Source: Rhodoferax sp. U11-2br (lineage in GTDB: Bacteria; Pseudomonadota; Gammaproteobacteria; Burkholderiales; Burkholderiaceae_C). From it: DNA of 64,000 nucleotides. Positions 57,756 through 64,000 of this stretch are shown here, one piece after another. The stretch spans positions 178,003 to 242,002 of the forward strand of contig NZ_JAHFZF010000003.1 of the NCBI RefSeq assembly GCF_018619435.1. The letters are read 5' to 3'. The position numbers and the translations under genes are program-made. The first letter of the stretch is position 1. Every line of letters begins with the position of its first letter. The notes beneath the pieces are model-generated. The model did no database searches and was not told where the DNA came from. It saw nothing but the letters and a program-made list of their open reading frames with translations.

Positions 57756-59077
57756 GCCTGCAACGTCGTCTGTTGATGTATCTGCTGATCTGTGCCCCTC
57801 TGGTGTGGGTGGGGGCCGCCTGGGTGTCGTCCACCCGGGCGCGTACCGAAGTCAACGAGTTGTTTGACACCGAAATGATTCGTCTGACGCTGCAGGTACA
57901 GGCCACGCTGATGGGGTTGGACCGGGCCAAAGGCGGCGCCACCTCTCCCGCCGTGAGTCAGGAAGCCGACCTGGAAGATTTGGCGATTGCGGTCTGGGAC
58001 CACCAGGGCAAGGTGCTGTTGACCGACCGCGAAGGCACGCAGCTGCCTTTGCTGACCGATGCCGTCGGTTTTGTCGAGTTGTCCTTGCAACACGAGCCCT
58101 GGCGGGTGTATTACCTGCAGGCACCCAACCATGAGTGGCTGGTGGCAGCCGGGCAGAAGATTGGTGAGCGTGACGAGTTGGTGTGGGGGCTGGTAGAGAG
58201 CCAGCTGCTGCCCTGGCTGCTGACCCTGCCGGTGTTGTTGCTGGCGATGGCCTGGGCGGTACGTCGGGCGCTGAACCCGATGCGCGCCCTGACCCAGGAG
58301 CTGCAACAGCGCAGTGCCGATGATTTACAAGCCATCCCGTCACAAGCGGCGCCTGCTGAAATCCAGCCCTTGTTGTTGGCCATGAACGGCCTGTTTGGCC
58401 GCATCGATGCCACCCTGGCCCGGGAGCGCCGTTTTACCGCCGATGCTGCGCATGAACTGCGCACACCGTTGGCGGTGCTCAGTGCGCAGTGGGAGGTGTT
58501 GCAAGGCGCCCGCACCGAGTCAGAGCGGTCGCAGGCCGCAGGCAAACTCAGTGCGGGCATGTTGCGTATGACACGTCTGGTGGATCAGCTGTTGCGCCTG
58601 TCTCGGCTCGAAGCGACCGTTGGTCTGACGCGCACCGAGCCTCTGGACTGGCAGCACCTGGCCGAGCAGGCCATGAGTGACAGCTTGGCGCTGGCCGAGC
58701 GGCGTCAGATTGAGCTGGCGTGTGACTGGCCGCCAGAGCCACAAAGTCCACCTGACTGGCGCGGTGACGGGGACTTGCTGGCGGTGTTGTTGCGCAACCT
58801 GCTCGACAATGCAGTGCGTTATGCGCCTGAAGGCAGCACCGTGACCCTGCGCCTGACCCCCAATAGCGTGCGGGTGGAGAACGTGGGTGAGCCGCTGCCC
58901 GCCGAGCAGTTACAACGTCTTGGAGAGCGGTTTTACCGCCCGGAGGGACAGGCCGAGCCCGGCAGTGGACTGGGGGTGTCGATTGCCCAGCGTATTGCCG
59001 CGCTGCATGGGCTGATCCTGTCTTACCACCCGCGTGCCGATGGCAGCGGGGTGGTGGCTGAACTCACATCGACTTGA
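57752..59077 (+). CDS. QseC-type sensor histidine kinase
   Basis: The 441-aa kinase has an N-terminal helix (about 8-26), a periplasmic sensor of about 120 residues starting TRARTEVNELFDTEM, a second helix near 150-170, the H-box TADAAHELRTPLAVL and a HATPase with LRNLLDNAVRYAP. It fits the 2CSK_N/QseC family. Its 3' end overlaps the end of the convergent TPR gene by 14 bp. Confidence 0.9.
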   Translation: MSLQRRLLMYLLICAPLVWVGAAWVSSTRARTEVNELFDTEMIRLTLQVQATLMGLDRAKGGATSPAVSQEADLEDLAIAVWDHQGKVLLTDREGTQLPLLTDAVGFVELSLQHEPWRVYYLQAPNHEWLVAAGQKIGERDELVWGLVESQLLPWLLTLPVLLLAMAWAVRRALNPMRALTQELQQRSADDLQAIPSQAAPAEIQPLLLAMNGLFGRIDATLARERRFTADAAHELRTPLAVLSAQWEVLQGARTESERSQAAGKLSAGMLRMTRLVDQLLRLSRLEATVGLTRTEPLDWQHLAEQAMSDSLALAERRQIELACDWPPEPQSPPDWRGDGDLLAVLLRNLLDNAVRYAPEGSTVTLRLTPNSVRVENVGEPLPAEQLQRLGERFYRPEGQAEPGSGLGVSIAQRIAALHGLILSYHPRADGSGVVAELTST

Positions 59078-59702
59078 CTTTGGTCAGCAACTGGCGAACT
59101 TCTTCGCGCCGACCGGTATCGGCCACCTCGCGGCCCGGCCGGGGCGGCGCAGCGAGCGCGCGCTCCAGATAACTGGCTGCCTCGCTGCCACGGCCGGTCT
59201 CCACCAGAAAGTCAGCGTAAAAGTAGTTGGGGTCAATGCCGGTGGGATTCAGGCTCAGGGCTTTCTTGAGCAGCTCTTCGGCCTTGGCCTTGTCACCAAA
59301 ACCCAGCGGCCAGCCGGGCACCTTGTAATACAGCACGGCCAGGCTGCCATAGGCCGAACCCTGCAGGGTATCCCCCCCCAGCGCAATGGCCTGCTCGTAC
59401 ATGGCTTTGGCCTGTTTGGCCAGGCTGAGCGCGCCCAGGCCGCCTTTTTCATTGGCCAGCGAGCTCACGATGATGCCCTCCCAGACCAGCGGCTCGCTGT
59501 GCCCGGCAAAGGTCTGGCTGACACCGTGCGCCTTGGCACTCAGCGCCTCAAAACGTTTGAGACGGGCGGATTCCGGCGTCTGGTAACGGATGACTTCCCA
59601 GTCGCGTTGCAGCTCGGTGATGGCGTCGTCCAGCGGAGCGGCACGCAAAGAAAAAGGCAGTACACAAGCGGCGGTCAAGAGAAGGGTGGAGAGCAATTTC
59701 AT
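59064..59702 (-). CDS. exported TPR-like protein
   Basis: The 212-aa protein has a signal peptide (LLSTLLLTAACVLPFSLRA) and helical repeats, of which AKAEELLKKALSLNPTGIDPNYFYADFLV and the preceding AKQAKAMYEQAIALGGDTLQ parts are TPR-like. It is the last gene of the operon, overlapping the SDR gene by ATGA. It may bind a partner or the product in the periplasm. The function is unknown. Confidence 0.78.
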   Translation of the reverse strand: MKLLSTLLLTAACVLPFSLRAAPLDDAITELQRDWEVIRYQTPESARLKRFEALSAKAHGVSQTFAGHSEPLVWEGIIVSSLANEKGGLGALSLAKQAKAMYEQAIALGGDTLQGSAYGSLAVLYYKVPGWPLGFGDKAKAEELLKKALSLNPTGIDPNYFYADFLVETGRGSEAASYLERALAAPPRPGREVADTGRREEVRQLLTKVKSM

Positions 59703-60496
59703 GTTTGAGGTCCTTGAGATATGGGTTGGGGTGTGTGGTTGTTGGGCTGCGCCAGAGCCTGGCGGTGTTTGGTGAAACTGCCGTCGAGCAGTGGTCCTAG
59801 CGCCCCGTTCAGACGCACTGCCAGGCGTTCCGGCCAGCCGATGAACTGCTCGGCGGCTTGGCTCTCGATCAGGCGCAGCAGCGCCTGAGCCACGGTCTCG
59901 GGGGTGTCCACCGCCGTACCGGTGGCCTTGTTGTAGCGTTCGGCCTCAGCGCTGTTGAAGCCGGTGCGGGTGCTGCGTGGCGCCAGGGTCTGGATCAGCA
60001 CACTGCTGCCCGCCAGTTCTCGCCGCAAGGCTTCGGCAAAGCCGTGCAGGCCGGCTTTGCTGGCGCCGTAGACGCTGAACCCCGGCAAACCGATGCGCCC
60101 CAGCGCGGACCCGACAAACACCACCTGGGCCTGCGCCTGGCTTTGCAGGTGGGGCAACAAGGCCTGGGTGAGCAGCATCGGGGTGACCAAATTGGTGTGG
60201 ATCACCTGGCCAATGGCCGCTGTTGACAGGCTTGGCAAGGCACCAAAACCCGGCAGACCCGCTGCGTGGACCAGCACATTGGCCTGCCACTGGGCGCCCA
60301 CATGGGCCACATCGCTGATGCCTTGTGGTTCGGTCAGGTCAGCCTGGTGCCAAGTCAGATGGGGGTGGGTGGACGTCTGTGGCTGGCGGCTGATACCCAG
60401 CACCTGGGCCCCGGCATGCAGCAGAGCCTGCAACATGACCTGACCGATGCCACCGCTGGCGCCAGTCAGCAGCACGCGTGCCTGGTCGAGCTTCAT
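59699..60496 (-). CDS. short-chain dehydrogenase/reductase
   Basis: The 265-aa classical SDR has TGASGGIG (11-18) for NAD(P), the catalytic serine in VGSALGRIG and Y-x-x-x-K in YGASKAG. It is joined to the genes on both sides by ATGA overlaps. Presumably it reduces or oxidises an intermediate of the same pathway; no substrate can be read from sequence. Confidence 0.88.
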   Translation of the reverse strand: MKLDQARVLLTGASGGIGQVMLQALLHAGAQVLGISRQPQTSTHPHLTWHQADLTEPQGISDVAHVGAQWQANVLVHAAGLPGFGALPSLSTAAIGQVIHTNLVTPMLLTQALLPHLQSQAQAQVVFVGSALGRIGLPGFSVYGASKAGLHGFAEALRRELAGSSVLIQTLAPRSTRTGFNSAEAERYNKATGTAVDTPETVAQALLRLIESQAAEQFIGWPERLAVRLNGALGPLLDGSFTKHRQALAQPNNHTPQPISQGPQT

Positions 60497-61182
60497 ACCT
60501 GTGCCACCTGCATCTGCTGGGCTGGGCTGACCACCGGCAGCGGCAGGCTGCGAAACACATCCCCATACAGGCGGTAAAAAGCGCGCGCGGCATGCACGAT
60601 GGCGGCCTGGTCTGCGGGATCGGTGACCTGGTTCATCAGCACGGCTAGATGTTGGGTGTGTTCCTGGTCCAGGGTGCCGTGCGAGCGCAGGTAGCTGAAG
60701 CCGGCATCGGGCAGGCCTAGCGGTTTCTGGATCGCATCGGCTGCCATCAGCGCCAGGGACACGCTGGTGCCTTCGAGCACCAGCACCATGCCAAAAAAGC
60801 CCAGCGGGTTCTTGCGGGCGATGGTGTCGTAGGCATAGGCCACCATCATCTCGGTGGCATGGGCTGGGGGGCCAGCGCGCACGGCCTCAGCGTCGCCACC
60901 ACAGGCACGGATGTCGTCCAGGATCCATTCTTCGTGGCCGCTTTCTTCGGCGATGTACTCCTGCAGCGGCTCAAAAAGCCACTGGTGGTGTGCTGGCAAC
61001 GCGGCCTGGGTGGCCCGCAATAGCGGCACGGTGTGGCTCACATGGTGGTAAGCCTCGCGCAGGAAAGCCAGGTAGCTGGACAGGCTTACCTGGCCGCGTA
61101 ACGCGCCTTCGATGATGGGGGTGTTCAGCAGGCCCTGGCGGGCCTCGTTGGTCTGTTCAATCAGGTGTTGGTAGAAGTTCAT
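60493..61182 (-). CDS. haem-oxygenase-fold metal oxidase (HDO/UndA-CADD type)
   Basis: The 229-aa all-helical protein has the metal-ligand set of haem-oxygenase-like diiron oxidases: E79/E80 and H83 (EESGH), E137 (LVLEG), and H168-x3-D172-x2-H175 (SHGTLDQEH). Such enzymes oxidise acyl or amino substrates, for example fatty acids to alkenes (UndA) or amines to N-oxides. It is often annotated TenA-like or iron-containing redox enzyme. The ATG at 61182 overlaps the upstream stop by four bases; the frame is open to 61470 inside that gene. Confidence 0.83.
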   Translation of the reverse strand: MNFYQHLIEQTNEARQGLLNTPIIEGALRGQVSLSSYLAFLREAYHHVSHTVPLLRATQAALPAHHQWLFEPLQEYIAEESGHEEWILDDIRACGGDAEAVRAGPPAHATEMMVAYAYDTIARKNPLGFFGMVLVLEGTSVSLALMAADAIQKPLGLPDAGFSYLRSHGTLDQEHTQHLAVLMNQVTDPADQAAIVHAARAFYRLYGDVFRSLPLPVVSPAQQMQVAQV

Positions 61183-62612
61183 GGTTGGGAGGCAGTCAGG
61201 GTTGATAGGAGATCGGCGTGTTGCGCCCAGATGGCCGGGCGTTGTGGTCGACCATTGGCGGTGGCCAGGCCGGTGGAGGGGTGAAAAGCAGCACGAGCGC
61301 GGGTCCAGCGCCCTACCCGGGCGTAATCCGGCAGCTGGCTGTTGCTGCGGTCCACGGCGGCCTGCAAGGCGGCGTCGCTGAGATCGGCGCTCATCGGCCA
61401 GAGCACCGCGAGCAAGCTGGGCTCGCCATCCCCAAACACCACGGCTTGCAGGATGGTGGCTTGGCTGCACAGGCTAGTCTCCACCCATTCGGGCGAGACA
61501 TTGCGCCCAAAGGCGGTGATCAGCACATGTTTCTTGCGGCCTGACACCTGGACAAAACCGTCGGCGTCAATGGACCCCAGGTCACCGGTGGGCCACCAGG
61601 CAGGCGGCGCTGTGCTGTCACCGAGGTAGCCGCAAAACAGGCTGCCGCTGACCTCAATTTCACCGTCGGCCGCGCAACGGATCTGGGCATGTGCCAGTGC
61701 ACGCCCCACGCTGCCCGGTTTGCTGGCACCGGGCAGATTGAGCGTTTGCACCGAGGCACCTTCGGACAGGCCATAACCTTCATAGGCTGGAATGCCCAGG
61801 CTGTGGGCGGCCTGCAGCAGGGGCGCCCCGACGGCCGCACCTCCCACCGCCACAAAACGCAAACCCTCGGGGGCACGCTGGCCGCTGTGCTGCAAATAGC
61901 CACACCAGGCGCGCAGCATTTGTGGCAGCAGGATCAGACTGTTGGCCTGGCTAGCCTTGACGGCGCCATGAAACACGGCGGCATCAAACTGCGAGGAACC
62001 CTGCAAGCCCAGCGCCTGCATACCCAGGGTGACCAGGGTGATGCCTTGTTGGCGCGGGGCCATCAGACCGGCTATGTTTTCCAGCAGTACCGAAAACGGC
62101 AGGGCATTGAGGTGGCGCTCGATGCCCAAGGGACCCAGCGCCGTGATCAGACCCTGGGCCACGTTCTGCATGGCCTGGTGGCTCAGGCAAACGCCTTTGG
62201 GGGAGCCGGTGGTGCCCGAGGTGAAGGTGATCTTGGTTGTGCCGGGTGGCAAGGGGCGCGGCGTACTGGGCAGGCGGGTGGCAAGCAGCTCACGCCCGGC
62301 CAGGCGCACGGGTTGCCAGGGCAAACCTTGCCAGGCTTGTGCCCACGCTGGTTCGGTGACCAGGGTGTCGGCCCCGGTGGCCGCCAGCGCATGGCGCATT
62401 TGTGTCGCGGTAAAAAAGGGCGGCAAAGGCACATGGACACCTTCACCGGCCATCAGGGCTTCGTCCAGCGCCACAAAGGCGGCCGAGTTGTCCAGCACAC
62501 TGGCCAGCACGCGTGTGTTACCAGCTTGCATCCAGTCTTGGGCTTCTGCAACCGCCTGTTGCAAGGCGGGCGCCGACCAAGACGTTTGGCCGTCTTCCAA
62601 TACCGGCTTCAT
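61179..62612 (-). CDS. AMP-binding acyl-adenylating enzyme
   Basis: The 477-aa protein is of the ANL superfamily. The P-loop is TFTSGTTGSPKGVCLSH; YGLSEGA and WWPTGDLG follow. It is shorter than acyl-CoA synthetases (about 550 aa). The C-terminal catalytic lysine position, usually G-K in the final TxxGK motif, reads NGR, which could slow adenylation or alter the second half-reaction. It would activate a carboxylic acid for the acyltransferase-like or oxidase partner. No carrier protein is encoded beside it. Confidence 0.85.
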   Translation of the reverse strand: MKPVLEDGQTSWSAPALQQAVAEAQDWMQAGNTRVLASVLDNSAAFVALDEALMAGEGVHVPLPPFFTATQMRHALAATGADTLVTEPAWAQAWQGLPWQPVRLAGRELLATRLPSTPRPLPPGTTKITFTSGTTGSPKGVCLSHQAMQNVAQGLITALGPLGIERHLNALPFSVLLENIAGLMAPRQQGITLVTLGMQALGLQGSSQFDAAVFHGAVKASQANSLILLPQMLRAWCGYLQHSGQRAPEGLRFVAVGGAAVGAPLLQAAHSLGIPAYEGYGLSEGASVQTLNLPGASKPGSVGRALAHAQIRCAADGEIEVSGSLFCGYLGDSTAPPAWWPTGDLGSIDADGFVQVSGRKKHVLITAFGRNVSPEWVETSLCSQATILQAVVFGDGEPSLLAVLWPMSADLSDAALQAAVDRSNSQLPDYARVGRWTRARAAFHPSTGLATANGRPQRPAIWAQHADLLSTLTASQP

Positions 62613-63241
62613 GCCAACACCCCACGGCGGCTCAGGGTCTGCAGCGCCAGGTCCAACTGCCCGGCCAGCACCACCGGGTGGTGGTCGTAATAACTGCCCC
62701 AGGCTGCTGCCGCATCACCGAGTAAATCGGGGTCGGCCATACCCAGCGCCAAAGGCGCGATGCCCAGGCGCAAAAACAGGTGGCGCAATTCTTCGGTCAG
62801 GGTGCTGACAACCCACAGGAAGCCCTGCGCGGCCAGCAAATGCGCCAACTGCAGGATCAGACTTTTGCCGCTGCCCACTTTGCCCGAGGCCAGGTGGCCA
62901 ACTTCGACGATACGTGCGCGTTCGGGTGCAGCACCACCGGCGGTGGTGAGCCGCGTCTGAATCGGGGTGTCCAGATAACGCTCCAGAAACAGTGGCTCCT
63001 GGCTGGCCGCGCGGTAACCCGCGGCTGACACGATCTCGCCCTGTGCATCGTGCAGGCTGACCAGGGTGGGTGAAAAGTGCCGGACATCGGCACCGTAGCT
63101 GTCGCGGTAAATGCGGCCGATGAAGTCCTCAACCTGTGCCCGTGCCGGGCTGCCCGGCAGATGGGTGCGAATCCTGGGGCGAGCCGACAAAGCCGAATCG
63201 TCACCGGGCGGTAAAACTTGACGTGAAGCCATGAACGACAT
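62609..63241 (-). CDS. thermostable haemolysin (delta-VPH) family protein
   Basis: The 210-aa protein matches the T_hemolysin family: FIGRIYRDSYGADVRHFSPTLVSL, GYRAASQEPLFLERYLD and RIVEVGHLASGKVGSGK. The name comes from a Vibrio protein; the fold is, as I recall, related to N-acyltransferases, so in this operon an acyl-transfer role is more likely than lysis. AAGGAAA precedes the ATG. It is the first gene of a five-gene run in which each start overlaps the previous stop by ATGA. Confidence 0.82.
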   Translation of the reverse strand: MSFMASRQVLPPGDDSALSARPRIRTHLPGSPARAQVEDFIGRIYRDSYGADVRHFSPTLVSLHDAQGEIVSAAGYRAASQEPLFLERYLDTPIQTRLTTAGGAAPERARIVEVGHLASGKVGSGKSLILQLAHLLAAQGFLWVVSTLTEELRHLFLRLGIAPLALGMADPDLLGDAAAAWGSYYDHHPVVLAGQLDLALQTLSRRGVLA

Positions 63242-63292
63242 TGCTTTCCTTGTGGTTGATTGGAGACAGGCTGCGATGTTGGGGCGGCGAGA

Positions 63293-64000
63293 TTAAGGCT
63301 GCCTTAAGAAAGCTTTTTGGGTGATGGCTTGACAGGCCTGGTGGTTGAGCAGGGCCACTGTCCAGCAGATCAGGGCGGTCCACAGGTTGTGGCTCGGGTA
63401 ATGGGCGCCGCGCAGGGTTTGGGTGGCCCCCAGCACCACACCGGCCAGAAGCACACCCGCCAGACACAACCATCCGCTTTGGCGGTGTGTGGTGCTCTCA
63501 GAGGCCAGCAGACTCAATGGCAAGGCCAAAAAAGCCAGCGCCGCTGAAGCATGGCCGCCCGGGAAACACTTGCCCGGGCCACCATCGGGCAGGCCCCAGG
63601 CCCAGTGTGAGCGGTACGCGGCCACCCCACCAAACTGTTGTAGGTCCCAGGGGCAACTGCTCAGGCTGTGGTGTTTGAGGGTGCTGACCAGCAGCAAGGC
63701 CAGCAGGGTGCCCAGCAGCATCTCGGCACGTTGGCGGCGCGGCAAGTCTCTGAAAAATCCCCGTGGCCACCAGACCATCAGCGCCAGACCCGCCAGCACA
63801 CCCCAAGCCAACTGACGCGCGCCATCGTGCAGAACGGCTTCCAGCCACCAGTTATGTTGCAGTGCAAAGCCGTGTGAGGACCCGAGTTGGGCCATCACCC
63901 ACAGGTCCAGCCCTGAGGCGTCCCATAACAGGGTCAGCGTCAGCCCGATCAGACTGATGGGCCAGAGTGGGCTGGCACGTTTGGTTTGGCTGGATGGGCG
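63293..64000 (-). CDS. PAP2-family membrane phosphatase (5' end beyond window)
   Basis: The frame is open to the window edge, so the true start is outside; an internal GTG/ATG at 63898 would miss the first helix (PISLIGLTLTLLWDASGLDL). Visible PAP2 motifs are KHHSLSSCPWDL (K-x6-CP in place of K-x6-RP), CFPGGHASAA and RGAHYPSHNLW. This CPWDL form is common in a proteobacterial subgroup acting on lipid phosphates. It may share the operon with the haemolysin-family gene 51 bp downstream. Confidence 0.83.
   Translation of the reverse strand, partial: RPSSQTKRASPLWPISLIGLTLTLLWDASGLDLWVMAQLGSSHGFALQHNWWLEAVLHDGARQLAWGVLAGLALMVWWPRGFFRDLPRRQRAEMLLGTLLALLLVSTLKHHSLSSCPWDLQQFGGVAAYRSHWAWGLPDGGPGKCFPGGHASAALAFLALPLSLLASESTTHRQSGWLCLAGVLLAGVVLGATQTLRGAHYPSHNLWTALICWTVALLNHQACQAITQKAFLRQP

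Overview
The window looks like the chromosome of a phototrophic betaproteobacterium of the Comamonadaceae, most like Rhodoferax. Reasons: a bacteriochlorophyll pair (bchE-bchJ) with an FNR-type box and a PpsR/CrtJ-type site in front of it; GC-rich coding sequence; typical betaproteobacterial operons (aapJQMP, aotJQMOP, ribF-ileS-lspA); and a short palindromic repeat inside and between genes that I associate with this family from memory. I see no rRNA, tRNA, CRISPR array or intact insertion sequence.

Layout. 0.2-4 kb: a periplasmic sugar-type binding protein 2 nt ahead of a GGDEF/EAL receptor. 4.2-9.9 kb: a branched-chain amino-acid binding protein and the general amino-acid ABC operon aapJQMP. 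10-15 kb: a potassium channel, a serine hydrolase and a cyanide-insensitive bd-type oxidase (cioAB) with an unlisted 49-aa partner. 15-21 kb: mutS, an orphan Hcp, and bchE-bchJ. 21-24 kb: a CrtC/AttH-like exported protein and small metabolic genes. 24-28.4 kb: the aotJQMOP-type basic amino-acid transporter. 28.6-31.8 kb: a second c-di-GMP enzyme, with a PhnD-like sensor fused on. 31.9-34.5 kb: an FtsX-type permease. 34.5-40.9 kb: an acidic amino-acid module (aspA, a GltP-type symporter, and a sigma-54 two-component system) with a predicted -24/-12 promoter and two upstream dyads. 40.9-42.2 kb: a relic integron made of one cassette with attC, an attI region and a dead intI fragment. 42.2-52.8 kb: a pabB-pabC fusion, a LolD-like ATPase, miaA, a Na/Pi transporter, lspA, ileS, a DUF1275 protein and ribF. 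53-55 kb: an HNH protein, an exported LigE-type DNA ligase and a small unknown. 55-59 kb: two tandem two-component systems. 59-64 kb: an operon of five genes joined by ATGA overlaps (thermostable-haemolysin homologue, AMP-binding enzyme, haem-oxygenase-fold metal oxidase, SDR, exported TPR protein), then a PAP2 phosphatase cut by the window edge.

How it fits together. Three nitrogen-acquisition transcription units (aapJ, aotJ, aspA) each carry a near-consensus sigma-54 promoter, so much of the window looks like a nitrogen/amino-acid regulon. The most unexplained parts are the 59-63 kb operon, which looks like an uncharacterised small-molecule pathway; the roughly 50-bp repeat family inserted in frame in mutS, miaA, pabBC and (twice) the permease gene; and the integron fossil beside the sigma-54 regulator.
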